The notes: generated by a model from the sequence alone, not told the origin. A DNA stretch of 64,000 nt from UBA11403 sp963784615 (GCA_963784615.1 CAWASG010000002.1:563378-627377), one strand, 5' to 3'. Positions 1 to 8,618 are shown, counted from the first letter of the stretch. Program-made: numbers and translations.

Positions 1-578
1 AAAAGCTTTTGTCCGCCTCATCAACGGCAAGTGATCGCGCGATGGCTGCTGAGATTTTGGCGGTTGATACCACAAGCGCCAGGCAATTGTTAATCTTGAA
101 TAAAGGCAGAAAGGATCAAGTTTATGTTGGTCAACCGGTTCTTGATGCGAAAGGGGTCACAGGGCAGGTGATTGATGTCGGCATGAAGACCAGCACTGTA
201 TTATTAATATCAGATTCGAAAAGCGCCGTTCCAGTTCGCAATAATAGAACGGGTGAGCGCGCCATACTCATCGGCACAAACAGTATGAGCGTGCTGTCTC
301 TCATTAATCTGCCTAAATCATCTTCTATTGCCAAAGGCGATTTATTGGTGACTTCTGGGCTTGGGCGGCGTTATCCGGAAGGTTATCCAGTTGGCCAAGT
401 AGAAACGATTCAAACGCTACCTGGGGATGATTTTATTAAAGTGACTGTAAGTCCCATCGCTCAACTCAATCGCAGTCGTTTAGTATTGTTGATTTGGCCT
501 GATAAGGGAGAGGCAGAATTAACCCAACAAATTGATGAACGAATTAAAGTTATTGAACAGAATGAGGCGAATGCATGA
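1..578 (+). CDS. mreC: Rod shape-determining protein MreC, C-terminal part
   Basis: The reading frame is open from the window edge, so the gene's 5' end, including its membrane anchor, lies outside. The visible part is the periplasmic beta-domain region of MreC: it has the motif run AAEILAVDTTSARQLLILNKG, shortened here to AEILAVD...LILNKG, followed by GQPVLDAKGVTGQVIDVG, which is the typical MreC 'G.pV.....G.vG.V' block. MreC is an inner-membrane, periplasm-facing scaffold that links MreB filaments to the elongasome for lateral wall growth. It ends with an ATGA overlap with the following mreD, so the two are translationally coupled. mreB would be expected just upstream, outside the window. 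Confidence 0.93.
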   Translation, partial: KLLSASSTASDRAMAAEILAVDTTSARQLLILNKGRKDQVYVGQPVLDAKGVTGQVIDVGMKTSTVLLISDSKSAVPVRNNRTGERAILIGTNSMSVLSLINLPKSSSIAKGDLLVTSGLGRRYPEGYPVGQVETIQTLPGDDFIKVTVSPIAQLNRSRLVLLIWPDKGEAELTQQIDERIKVIEQNEANA

Positions 579-1069
579 ATTATCAATTAAACCTTCGTTT
601 GGTTTTAGCTTTTTTCGTGGCATTTATCTTAACGATATTACCCATACCCAGTAGTTTAAGCTGTTTTCGTCCCCCTTGGGTTTTGCTCGTTATTTTATAC
701 ATCCAGTTTTTTTTACCAACTCATTTCAGAGTGACAGTGACCGTTTTGCTTGGCCTGTGCTTGGATCTGTTATTATCGACACTGATGGGTGAACATATTA
801 TCGCCCTGGTGATGACAACCTGGATCGCATCAACACGCGTCAGAAGATTTCATCTGTTCTCATTACCACAACAAATTGCCATCATTACTTCACTCTCGTT
901 GACCTATCAATTAATGCTTTATCTCATCGACACCTACCAAGGATTTAACCACTCTCTGACAATGGTATTTGGAACAAGCCTGGTGAGTTTAATGGTTTGG
1001 CCTTGGGTCAGCTTATTGTTAAGTCACTTTTTTTATATGCCGAAACGAAATCGATCAAAGTGGGCGTAA
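575..1069 (+). CDS. mreD: Rod shape-determining protein MreD
   Basis: A 164-residue, very hydrophobic protein with about five predicted membrane segments, the normal size for MreD (about 160 residues). It starts at an ATG overlapping the mreC stop (ATGA), the usual mreBCD operon arrangement. The N-terminal segment LVLAFFVAFILTILPIP and the 'PPWVLLVILY' block match gammaproteobacterial MreD. It acts in the inner membrane with MreC as part of the elongation machinery. No later cell-wall gene (such as the pbp2/rodA genes that often follow) is present; repeat DNA and the convergent htpG come next. Confidence 0.92.
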   Translation: MNYQLNLRLVLAFFVAFILTILPIPSSLSCFRPPWVLLVILYIQFFLPTHFRVTVTVLLGLCLDLLLSTLMGEHIIALVMTTWIASTRVRRFHLFSLPQQIAIITSLSLTYQLMLYLIDTYQGFNHSLTMVFGTSLVSLMVWPWVSLLLSHFFYMPKRNRSKWA

Positions 1070-1143
1070 TTGACTGGTTATAAATCAGTCAATTATGCTG
1101 CATTCTAATGAATTTCACAATTTTTATAAATCTTCGGTACTCA

Positions 1144-1176
1144 AAACTGCTCCACTCCCTAACGGTCGTGGAGCAG
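1144..1176. repeat. Short palindromic repeat, fragment of the 12095-12185 palindrome
   Basis: The bases CTGCTCCACTCCCTAACGGT recur in the long palindrome at 12095-12185. Here CTGCTCCAC pairs with GTGGAGCAG a few bases later to form a small hairpin. It lies between mreD and htpG and has no coding signal. Confidence 0.7.
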
Positions 1177-1230
1177 TTGAAGACAGCTTGGGTTACGTCT
1201 TTTTGCCACTAACAATGCATCTGCACCGAT

Positions 1231-1263
1231 GTTGGGTTGCAAAAAGATGCAACCCAACCTACA
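1231..1263. repeat. Hairpin repeat of the GTTGGGTTG...CAACCCAACCTACA type
   Basis: GTTGGGTTGCA and TGCAACCCAAC form a perfect 11-bp stem with a 6-base loop, followed by CTACA. The same outer sequence (GTTGGGTTG...CAACCCAACCTACA pattern) bounds the element upstream of yebC at 4878-4960. It sits in the 3' end region of htpG and could act as a terminator for htpG or mreD, though it lacks a clear T tract. Confidence 0.6.
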
Positions 1264-1266
1264 GAT

Positions 1267-3141
1267 TTACGCGCTAATCAATAACTGATTCACCCGATTC
1301 ACAAAATCAGCTGGATTATCCAATTGCCCGCCCTCAGCCAATACCGCTTGTTCAAACAAGACGATGGTCCATTGTTCAAACTGGCCGTCATCGGTCATGT
1401 CATGCAGACGTTTGATCAGTTGATGTTCGGGGTTGATTTCAAAAATCGGTTTGCTTTCTGGCATTTTTTGACCGGCCGATTGTAAGATTCGCTGCATTTC
1501 AAGACCCATGTCGTGCTCGTCTGCAACAATACATGCAGGTGAATCGGTTAGACGGTGGGTGAGTTGCACGTCTTTAATGCGCTCGCCGAGGATTTTTTTC
1601 ATCTGTTCGAGCATGGGTGTATAGGTTTTTTCTTGTTCTTTGGTCTCTTCTTTATCTTCATCAAATTCTAATTTACCTTTACTGATAGATTGCAGTTTTT
1701 TGCCATCGAAATCACTCAGGTATCCAATCAGCCACTCATCAATGCGATCACTCAATAATAGAACTTCAATGCCTTTCTTTTTGAATATTTCAAGATGAGG
1801 ACTATTTTTCGCTGCGTTGTAGCTTGAGGCAGTGACGTAATAAATTTTTTCTTGGCCTTCTTTCATTCGCGATACATAGTCTGCTAGCGAAACGGTTTGT
1901 TTCTCTGAGTTAGATTGAGTGGATGTAAAGCGTAATAATTTTGCAATGGCTTCACGATTTGCAAAATCTTCCACTGGGCCTTCTTTTAGGACTAGACCGA
2001 ACTGATCCCAGAATGCTTGGTATTTTTCAGATTCATCAGTGCTCATTTTTTCAAGCATGGATAAAATACGTTTAGTGCTGGCTGAACGTATGCTATCAAC
2101 GAGCTTGTTATCCTGTAGAATTTCGCGAGAGATGTTGAGGGGTAAATCTGATGTATCGATGATCCCTTTTACAAAACGCAAATAGCGTGGTAAGAATTGC
2201 GCTGCGTCGTCCATAATAAAGACACGCTTAACATACAGTTTGAGGCCGTGTTTGACTTCTTGTTGCCACATATCAAACGGTGCATGAGAGGGGATGTAGA
2301 GCAAGCTAATATAGTCGTTTTTGCCTTCAACGTGATTATGTGACCATGCTAACGGTTCTTGATAGTCATGTGAAAGGTGCTTATACAGTTCTTTATACTC
2401 TTCATCACTGATTTCAGACTTTTGTAGTGTCCACAATGCAGTTGCTTTGTTGACGGTTTCAAATTCAGTTGATTCTGATTTTTTATCGTCATCTTCTTGT
2501 GGCTTGTTCATTAAAATAGGCCAGCAAATATGATCGGAGTATTTGCTAACGATACTGCGCAGACGCCAGCCGTCCAGGAATTCATCGGCTTCATCTTTCA
2601 GATGCAATGTAATTTGTGTTCCACGTTCTTTTATGGTTTCTGTACCGACGGTAAATTCACCTTCTCCTTTGGACTCCCAAATAACCCCTTCTTTTGCATC
2701 TAATCCCGCGCGTCTTGAGCGAACAGTTATTTTATCTGCAACAATAAAAGCGGAATAAAAACCGACGCCAAATTGACCGATCAGTTGAGAGTCTTTAGTT
2801 TGCTCTCCTGATAAATGGCTTAAAAATTCTTTAGTGCCTGATTTAGCGATCGTGCCTAAATTCTCAATGGCTTCATCATGGCTCATACCAATACCGGTAT
2901 CCGTAATGGTGATGGTTTTTAGCTCTTTATTAAAGTCGATTTGAATGGATAAATCGGGGTTGTTTTCATAAAGTGAAGCATCGCCAAGGGCTAGAAAACG
3001 CAGTTTGTCCAACGCGTCAGAGGCATTGGATATCAACTCTCTTAGGAAAATTTCTTTATTACTATATAAAGAATGCACGACTAAATGCAGCATTTGCTTG
3101 ACTTCTGTTTGGAAGCCCATGGTTTGATGTTTTTTGGTCAT
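1267..3141 (-). CDS. htpG: Molecular chaperone HtpG (bacterial Hsp90)
   Basis: A complete 624-residue Hsp90, the normal length. The N-terminal ATPase domain shows the family signatures YSNKEIFLRELISNASDALDK, written here as YSNKEIFLREL...NASDALDK, plus DTGIGM and GQFGVGFYSAF, which bind ATP. The middle domain contains NISREILQ and the C-terminal dimerisation region follows. It acts in the cytosol in protein folding, especially under heat stress. The start ATG has GGAG a suitable distance upstream. The gene is convergent with mreD and its neighbours are single genes, so it is probably monocistronic. Confidence 0.97.
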   Translation of the reverse strand: MTKKHQTMGFQTEVKQMLHLVVHSLYSNKEIFLRELISNASDALDKLRFLALGDASLYENNPDLSIQIDFNKELKTITITDTGIGMSHDEAIENLGTIAKSGTKEFLSHLSGEQTKDSQLIGQFGVGFYSAFIVADKITVRSRRAGLDAKEGVIWESKGEGEFTVGTETIKERGTQITLHLKDEADEFLDGWRLRSIVSKYSDHICWPILMNKPQEDDDKKSESTEFETVNKATALWTLQKSEISDEEYKELYKHLSHDYQEPLAWSHNHVEGKNDYISLLYIPSHAPFDMWQQEVKHGLKLYVKRVFIMDDAAQFLPRYLRFVKGIIDTSDLPLNISREILQDNKLVDSIRSASTKRILSMLEKMSTDESEKYQAFWDQFGLVLKEGPVEDFANREAIAKLLRFTSTQSNSEKQTVSLADYVSRMKEGQEKIYYVTASSYNAAKNSPHLEIFKKKGIEVLLLSDRIDEWLIGYLSDFDGKKLQSISKGKLEFDEDKEETKEQEKTYTPMLEQMKKILGERIKDVQLTHRLTDSPACIVADEHDMGLEMQRILQSAGQKMPESKPIFEINPEHQLIKRLHDMTDDGQFEQWTIVLFEQAVLAEGGQLDNPADFVNRVNQLLISA

Positions 3142-3311
3142 AACTTAATTCTCCAATAAATTCAGTACAGGCTCTATATATTGGAGCATTTTTTGAAATT
3201 TCAAGATTGCAGAAGAAAAAAATTAACGCGAGGCACTTGATCCGCGAATGATTTAATACCGCCTTGTTCATCGTTTCGGCCACCAGGGTCTTGTGCTTTA
3301 GGCCGTTGTCT

Positions 3312-4559
3312 CTACTGCCCTGAAGACTTCAAATTCTGCCAGCATTTCGAGTAATCAAGATGTTTGGCAGTATGTGACATTGCACTTTCTGTCACTTTCC
3401 ATGGTTCATTGGTTTCAAACATAAATGCCAGGGTATTGGTATATTTTTCTGGTTTTAAAGTTTCAGTGTTGGCTTTTAAGAAACTGTCGGCATCAGGACC
3501 GTGTGGTGTCATGGCATTATGAATACTCACTCCGCCGACTGAAAAACCACCTTGCTTTGCATCATACGAGCCTTGCACAAGCCCCATGAGTTCGCTCATT
3601 ACATTTCGATGATAATAGGGCAGTCTGAAACTGTGTTCTGCCACCATCCATCTCTCCGGGAAGATGACGAAATCGAGGTTGGCAACACCTGGGGTGGTAC
3701 TTTCAGAGCTGAGTACGGTAAAAATAGACGGATCGGGGTGATCAAAGCTGACCGAGTTTATCGTATTAAATAGCGATAAGTCATAACAATAGGGCGCATA
3801 ATTTCCATGCCAGGCGACGACATTGAGCGGTGAGTGATCGCTTGTTGTTTGCCAGCAGTTTCCTTGATATTGACAGATTAATTCAACAGGCCCCTCGATT
3901 GTTTCATAGGAGGCAGTAGGATAGAGAAAATGGCGGGAATGAGCGAGGCCATTGGCACCGATGAGACCTAAAGAAGGTAGCGCTAATGGTTTACCTGCGT
4001 TTTCACATAAATAACCGGCGGCTTTTTTCTCGAGTAATTCGATTTTGAATTTAACGCCACGCGGAATGACAGCAATCATGCCAGGGTCTATCTCAAGACG
4101 GCCAAACTCAGTTATCAACCGCATTTTCCCTTCATAAGGAACAAACAATAGCTCGGCATCATAATGACTGAAATAGCGTTTCGTCATCGATAAAGTGCAC
4201 TGATAAATATAAGTGTTCAGAAGGGAGTTGCCCGCAATGTGAAACAAGCCATCGATGAAGTCTACTTGCGCCAGCACGTCAGGCAAAGGTGCCCATCGCA
4301 TGGGGTTCGGCGCTTGAATCGCTGCAAAAGGTTGATTGAGCGAACGAACATAAGGTACATAATTCTCTTGAACAACGGAAGGTAACATCCGGTATAACCA
4401 ACTGCGCAGATTCGTGTGTCGTGGTTGGGTAAACGCACTGCCACTGAGTTGTTCAGCATAAAGGCCGAAAGGGCACTGTTGAGGGGAGTTTTGATTGGCG
4501 GGCAATGCACCGGGAAGCGCTTCACTCGAATGGTAATTTCCAAATCCTGAGAGATACAT
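3312..4559 (-). CDS. hmgA: Homogentisate 1,2-dioxygenase
   Basis: A complete protein of about 415 residues that opens the ring of homogentisate to maleylacetoacetate in tyrosine/phenylalanine degradation, using Fe(II). The signature LSGFGNYHSSEALPGALP at the N-terminus and the C-terminal PYYHRNVMSELMG, which carries iron-ligand His and Glu residues, identify the family; MTPHGPD follows. An in-frame GTG lies one codon upstream, but the ATG at 4559 is preceded by AAAGGAG and is preferred. No maleylacetoacetate isomerase or fumarylacetoacetase gene lies nearby, so the rest of the pathway must be elsewhere. In Legionella, loss of this enzyme gives brown pigment (family knowledge). Confidence 0.96.
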   Translation of the reverse strand: MYLSGFGNYHSSEALPGALPANQNSPQQCPFGLYAEQLSGSAFTQPRHTNLRSWLYRMLPSVVQENYVPYVRSLNQPFAAIQAPNPMRWAPLPDVLAQVDFIDGLFHIAGNSLLNTYIYQCTLSMTKRYFSHYDAELLFVPYEGKMRLITEFGRLEIDPGMIAVIPRGVKFKIELLEKKAAGYLCENAGKPLALPSLGLIGANGLAHSRHFLYPTASYETIEGPVELICQYQGNCWQTTSDHSPLNVVAWHGNYAPYCYDLSLFNTINSVSFDHPDPSIFTVLSSESTTPGVANLDFVIFPERWMVAEHSFRLPYYHRNVMSELMGLVQGSYDAKQGGFSVGGVSIHNAMTPHGPDADSFLKANTETLKPEKYTNTLAFMFETNEPWKVTESAMSHTAKHLDYSKCWQNLKSSGQ

Positions 4560-4692
4560 CACCCACTCCTTTATGTTTAGGCGTTACGCAAAACCATAGG
4601 TAGCCGAGTTTTGTGTACGTCCTGAGGTTTTATTTTTCATCTGTCTACAGTAATATAATGGCTTATCACTGTAAACGACAATAGAGATTATT

Positions 4693-4858
4693 GGTCTCAG
4701 TCATCGTTTCGCCATCCGCGCCCAATGAACTTCATAATATGTGCAATGTTGTATCAGGCGTCGTTGCGAGGCACGAAGCAATCCAGGGTTCGAAGCTCCG
4801 TACTCTGGATTGCCGCGCTTCGCTCGCAACGACGGATGGCGAAACGATGACTGAGGCC
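4693..4858. mobile_element. MITE of 166 bp with the same ends as the 34984-39460 transposon
   Basis: The element has 26-bp terminal inverted repeats (25/26 identical) beginning GGYCTCAGTCATCGTTTCGC, and is flanked by a perfect 8-bp direct repeat AGATTATT (4685-4692 and 4859-4866). The same terminal sequence and an 8-bp duplication bound the large transposon at 34984-39460, so that transposase is the likely mobiliser. The interior is a second palindrome (GCGTCGTTGCGAGG ... CGCTCGCAACGACG) resembling palindromic elements common in Legionella and Rickettsia. It carries no gene. Confidence 0.88.
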
Positions 4859-4983
4859 AGATTATTCATGGCAGGACGTTGGGTTGAGGCGGGTTCGTCA
4901 AAGCCCAACAAAACCATCCCTGTTGGGCTTCGGCGAACCCGCCTCGACCCAACCTACACTATAGAGGTTATTCATGGCAGGAC
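4859..4983. repeat. Palindromic insertion bordered by a duplicated yebC start region
   Basis: A strong palindrome at 4878-4957 (GTTGGGTTGAGGCGGGTTCG ... CGAACCCGCCTCGACCCAAC) is flanked by a direct repeat of the sequence around the yebC start. The left copy is TTATTCATGGCAGGAC (4862-4877) and the right copy, 4968-4983, includes the real yebC ATG. With the neighbouring MITE removed, the repeat extends to ATAGAGRTTATTCATGGCAG plus GAC. The insertion therefore duplicated about 23 bp and left an intact yebC start on its right side, with a decoy ATGGCAGGAC on its left. Confidence 0.7.
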
Positions 4984-5708
4984 ATAGTAAATGGGCAAAC
5001 ATTCAATTTCGGAAGGGCGCGCAGGATGCAAAGCGCGGGAAAATTTTTACAAAATTAATTCGTGAAATTTCAGTTGCAGCGAGAATGGGAGGGCCAGACG
5101 AGTCTTCTAACTCGCGTCTACGTGATGCCATTACGAAAGCGCTTAAAGCCAATATGAAGCGCGATACAATCGATAACGCCATCAAGCGTGGAGCAGGTGG
5201 GCTTGAAGGCGAGAGCATGGTTGAAATGCGTTATGAAGGATATGCACCCGGTGGCGTGGCGATTCTGGTTGATTGTTTGTCGGATAACAAAAACCGTACG
5301 GTTTCCGAAGTTCGACACGCATTCACTAAATTTGGTGGGAATTTAGGCACGGATGGTTCAGTGTCCTATCTCTTTACCCATCGTGGTGAAATTCTATTAG
5401 CAGGAACGGATCGCGTTGATGAAGCGATGGATCTTGCAATGGAAGCAGGCGCTGATGACGTGAGTCTGGATGACGGGCTTGTTGAAATCATTACCCGAGT
5501 GGATAATTTTCATGAAATCATGGAACAATTTGGGGCTGCGTCCTTTGATATTGAAGAGTCGCATTTGACCATGCATGCAGAAACGCTCATCCCGGTTGAT
5601 AAAGATACCGCAGAAACCTTATTAAAAATGATCGATATGTTGGAAGATTTGGACGATGTGCAGATGGTGTATACCAATGCGGATAATTTATATGAAATAG
5701 AGGCATAA
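4974..5708 (+). CDS. yebC: YebC/PmpR-family transcriptional regulator or translation factor
   Basis: A complete 244-residue member of the YebC family, starting MAGHSKWANIQFRKGAQDAKRGKIF, given here as the signature MAGHSKWANI...KRGKIF. The family has three alpha/beta domains, binds nucleic acid, and has been described both as a transcription regulator and as a ribosome-associated factor that relieves stalling (family knowledge). The gene forms the usual cluster with ruvC and ruvA; its stop overlaps the ruvC start (TAATG). Its leader contains two successive repeat insertions, so the native promoter may have been displaced. Confidence 0.95.
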   Translation: MAGHSKWANIQFRKGAQDAKRGKIFTKLIREISVAARMGGPDESSNSRLRDAITKALKANMKRDTIDNAIKRGAGGLEGESMVEMRYEGYAPGGVAILVDCLSDNKNRTVSEVRHAFTKFGGNLGTDGSVSYLFTHRGEILLAGTDRVDEAMDLAMEAGADDVSLDDGLVEIITRVDNFHEIMEQFGAASFDIEESHLTMHAETLIPVDKDTAETLLKMIDMLEDLDDVQMVYTNADNLYEIEA

Positions 5709-6229
5709 TGTCGGTCATTCTAGGGATAGACCCCGGTTCACGCATAACGGGATATGGCATTATAAAAGCCAGCAATCAGGAAGTGCATTACATCGGTAGT
5801 GGATGCATTCGCACGTCTGAAGGTGAATTAAGCCAACGATTGCTGCAAATATTCAACGGCGTGTGTGAATTAATGGAGCAATACCACCCTGATGAAGTTG
5901 CTATAGAGCAAGTGTTTATGCATCAAAACCCTAGCTCCGCATTAAAGCTTGGCCATGCCCGCGGCGTGGCCATGGTGGCCTGTGCATCTCATCGACTGAA
6001 CGTCAGTGAATATTCGCCTCGAGCCATTAAACAAGCCGTTGCGGGCTATGGTGCTGCGGAAAAAAGTCAAGTGCAACACATGGTTATACAGCTCTTAAGC
6101 CTCAATGCCTCGCCGCAAAGCGATGCCGCCGATGCCTTAGCCATTGCCATTTGTCATAGTTATCGACACAATACAAACACAGTCGTTTTGCGCAGAAGTG
6201 CCAGTCGACAAAGGAGAAGGCGAGTATGA
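5708..6229 (+). CDS. ruvC: Holliday junction resolvase RuvC
   Basis: A 173-residue endonuclease that cuts Holliday junctions at the end of homologous recombination. The four acidic catalytic residues are visible: Asp in GIDPGSR near the N-terminus, Glu in IEQVF, and two Asp in QSDAADALA. The positively charged C-terminal tail (RRSASRQRRRRV) is usual. It overlaps yebC upstream by one base and ruvA downstream (ATGA), so the three are co-translated. Normally ruvA and ruvB follow; only ruvA does here. Confidence 0.96.
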   Translation: MSVILGIDPGSRITGYGIIKASNQEVHYIGSGCIRTSEGELSQRLLQIFNGVCELMEQYHPDEVAIEQVFMHQNPSSALKLGHARGVAMVACASHRLNVSEYSPRAIKQAVAGYGAAEKSQVQHMVIQLLSLNASPQSDAADALAIAICHSYRHNTNTVVLRRSASRQRRRRV

Positions 6230-6822
6230 TAGGTTGGTTAAGCGGCACGGTGGTTGACAAACATCAACCCGGAAAAATAGTGGTGGATGTCAATGGCGTA
6301 GGCTACGATGTTGAAACCTCCTTACCCACGTTTTTTGAATTGCAGTCCAAGGACGGCGCTGTAGGTATCCATATTCATACGGTGGTCCGTGAAGACGCCT
6401 TGCTACTATACGGTTTTCATGACAAACAAGAACGCGCATTGTTTCGCGCATTAATCAAGGTTAACGGCGTTGGCCCCAAGTTAGCCATTGCCATACTATC
6501 CAGCATCACCCCAGACGAATTTGTTCACTGCATTAATCAACAAAATACGACACTACTCACGAAACTTCCCGGAATCGGTAAAAAAACCGCAGAGCGATTA
6601 GTCGTTGAAATGAAAGACAGCCTCCAGCAATGGATGTCATCCTCAACAACCGTCAAGATAACTCCCGTACAGGCAACCGACCAGGATGAAGCCATTTGTG
6701 CATTGGAAGCACTTGGATATAAATATCAAGAGGCTTCTAAGGCGGTTAAAAAACTGGATGACGGAAGTAAAAGCTGTGAAGAGTTGATTCGACAAGCATT
6801 ACAAGTGCTGGCGGGAAGATGA
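6226..6822 (+). CDS. ruvA: Holliday junction DNA helicase subunit RuvA
   Basis: A complete 198-residue protein with the N-terminal OB fold (MIGWLSGTVVDK...VDVNGVGYDVE), the central helix-hairpin-helix pair (VNGVGPKLAIAIL and LPGIGKKTAERLVVEM) that grips junction DNA, and the C-terminal domain (EAICALEALGYKYQEASKAV) that binds RuvB. It forms the tetrameric junction-binding core of the RuvAB branch-migration motor. ruvB is not found in the following DNA, which instead contains a MITE and a pseudogene, so RuvB must be encoded elsewhere or be lost. Confidence 0.96.
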   Translation: MIGWLSGTVVDKHQPGKIVVDVNGVGYDVETSLPTFFELQSKDGAVGIHIHTVVREDALLLYGFHDKQERALFRALIKVNGVGPKLAIAILSSITPDEFVHCINQQNTTLLTKLPGIGKKTAERLVVEMKDSLQQWMSSSTTVKITPVQATDQDEAICALEALGYKYQEASKAVKKLDDGSKSCEELIRQALQVLAGR

Positions 6823-6840
6823 CAAGGTAAACTTACCGCG

Positions 6841-6934
6841 ATTCCCGCCGTAAAACCAATGCTGGTATGGGCGTGCCTTCTCCCGTTGACGGGAGAGGGC
6901 GATCCTACTGACCATCGGATTTTACGGCGGGAAT
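6841..6934. mobile_element. MITE-like element with ATTCCCGCCGTAAAA ends (copy 1)
   Basis: ATTCCCGCCGTAAAA at 6841-6855 is repeated in inverted orientation as TTTTACGGCGGGAAT at 6920-6934. The interior contains a further palindrome, TTCTCCCGTTGACGGGAGA. A related, longer copy lies at 62161-62371. No coding potential. It lies directly after ruvA, at the point where the conserved ruvC-ruvA-ruvB order breaks. Confidence 0.75.
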
Positions 6935-7051
6935 TGTTGCTATAAGTGCGGTTCATCGCCTCTATGAAGAAGAAATTAATGGTGGATGATTCAAGGCGGC
7001 TGTTCCTACGGCTTCAAGAAAATATGAATTAGGGGTCTTAGCCCAGAACTC

Positions 7052-7687
7052 CTATAAAGGCCGCGAACCATGAGCATGTTCTTGCTCTTGCTCTATCAAC
7101 CCCAAGATTTCTCGCGACCGCGTGAGATCAGCTGTTCTAACTTCATCTAGGCGGCTAACGGCCGCCAAATCGTGTACGGCAAACGCCGGCCAATTTCCCG
7201 CTCGCTCATACCTACCGCTAGCAGGCGCCAAAGCCTCAGTAAAGCCGCCTCGCACTAAAGAAAAATTAAAACCCAATCCAGAAGAAGCAGAAACGCCTAA
7301 TGAAAACAAAGTCTCATCCTTATCTGAAATATAATTATAGAACGCTGACTCCCGCGGCAGCTTATCTTCTATAAAATCTGGACAGGGGTAAAACGCGCGG
7401 TCGTTGCGGCAATATTCATTAATCACGTGAGCAGGAACATCGCGCTGCGCCAGCCCAATTTTCATCCACGCGGCGTTCAACGCTGTCAAGTTCCCTTCGC
7501 TTTCCCACTTTTTATACCCCTGAAAATGCTCCTCTAGTGCCGTTCTTTGCGAGAAAAAAGAAAGTAAGAGAAAGGGGGTAAGACCATTCTTTGTTCGTAC
7601 AGGAACCCATTCGGATATTTTTGGGGAGTGATATTTGATACGGGTTCTGTCGCAAATAAAAATTGGAATTAGGGTCCTAATTTTGTG
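7052..7687 (-). pseudogene. Remnant of a paralogue of the transposon cargo protein (35201-36409)
   Basis: The frame is open on the minus strand from about 7687 to the stop at 7052 but has no plausible start except a late TTG (7489). The C-terminal half matches the cargo protein at 35201-36409: W..K.G..QR..P.H....YC..D..FYP.P.F, then R...FYNY, LFS....S...F.L.RG and DLAAV..IDEV.T. The upstream open frame continues the similarity (LTPFLLLSFFSQR against ITPLLNAYKDYD). The N-terminal half is missing. The function is unknown; the family appears to be an accessory, perhaps secreted, protein (inference). Confidence 0.72.
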
Positions 7688-7789
7688 TCAGCGCATGCCT
7701 TATGATTGAACTTTATAAACTCAGATATTCTAAACATGTCATCTAATGACTGATTATTACCCTTTATATATAACAGTGTCCGATTTAGA

Positions 7790-8281
7790 TCAATGCGATT
7801 TGTCACGATTTTTCAGTAAGAACACGATCAACAATACTGGCAGTAATAGATCATTATAAAAAATTAAACCGGCGTTCCCTGGCGCAAAATTATTCGACTT
7901 CAACATTTGCACAACATGTCCGAACGCCGCACCCCACAAAAAGCAAGTTGTGAAAAGTATGCCGGCAATACGATATGGTTTCGTCGCGTTTAAGCCAAAA
8001 ATACCGACCACGCCCATGCCTAAGTTAGCAACGGCGACCTCAAATTGAAATGGACTGTTTTGCCATCCGATGAACATTGCTGCCATATCAGGGAAAAAGG
8101 CGTGAAAAATAAATCCCCATATGCCAGATAATCCTACTGCAAAAAAGAACAAATATCCTAAGAAAATATCTGATTTGGAGCGAACTTTTGATTCAGCGAT
8201 ACGAACTAAACTCAACAACAAAGCAAAGATCGTCATTACAAATGCGAAATTTTTGAGAACAAATGAGATTAATAGTGCCAT
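7790..8281 (-). CDS. Four-helix membrane protein, DUF6790-like
   Basis: 163 residues with four evident membrane segments: FVLKNFAFVMTIFALLLSLV, GYLFFFAVGLSGIWGFIFHA, a middle segment around GMGVVGIFGL/IAGILFTTCFLWGAAFG, and LLLPVLLIVFLL. The conserved blocks FHAFFPDMAAMFIGWQNSPFQFEVAVANL and GHVVQML...APGNAG, shortened, match small bacterial membrane proteins annotated DUF6790 (recalled, not searched). It starts at an ATG with GGAGGT upstream and stands alone. Biochemical role unknown. Confidence 0.75.
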   Translation of the reverse strand: MALLISFVLKNFAFVMTIFALLLSLVRIAESKVRSKSDIFLGYLFFFAVGLSGIWGFIFHAFFPDMAAMFIGWQNSPFQFEVAVANLGMGVVGIFGLNATKPYRIAGILFTTCFLWGAAFGHVVQMLKSNNFAPGNAGLIFYNDLLLPVLLIVFLLKNRDKSH

Positions 8282-8510
8282 TTTTCAACCTCCAAATTCC
8301 ATCGTTGTTCCTATCAATAGATTTTAGTTTTTGTGATATCCGTTTATCGTAAATCAAAATTGAATTCATGTGATAGAGATTTCTTGCTTATTTTAGATCT
8401 ATCCCCAAATGAATGAGATTATAGATGGTGAGCGCGCGCCTTCGCGTGAATATGTTATAGATTCTGTACATGTAAAAGAAATTAGGAATTATACATGAAA
8501 TGGTCAAAAG

Positions 8511-8546
8511 CAGGGCAAAAGCATCGATTAAGATGCTTTTGCCCTG
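8511..8546. terminator. Perfect 15-bp hairpin, possible transcription terminator
   Basis: CAGGGCAAAAGCATC and GATGCTTTTGCCCTG form a perfect stem around a six-base loop. There is no long T run on either side, so it could equally be an unrelated repeat. It lies in the 576-bp gap between the DUF6790-like gene and the VWA gene. Confidence 0.45.
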
Positions 8547-8618
8547 TGGTCAAAAGAAATAGTTGTTGGATTAACTTTTATGCTTAGCAACGCCCTTTGT
8601 TTTGCTGGTGGCAAGAAC

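Noticed and set aside
1095..1277. A 60-codon reading frame after mreD
   Set aside because: It is made of palindromic repeat sequence and has no ribosome-binding site.
8511..8546. A small RNA or riboswitch at the perfect hairpin
   Set aside because: Only a single stem is visible, with no promoter, conserved riboswitch core or downstream gene in the right position.
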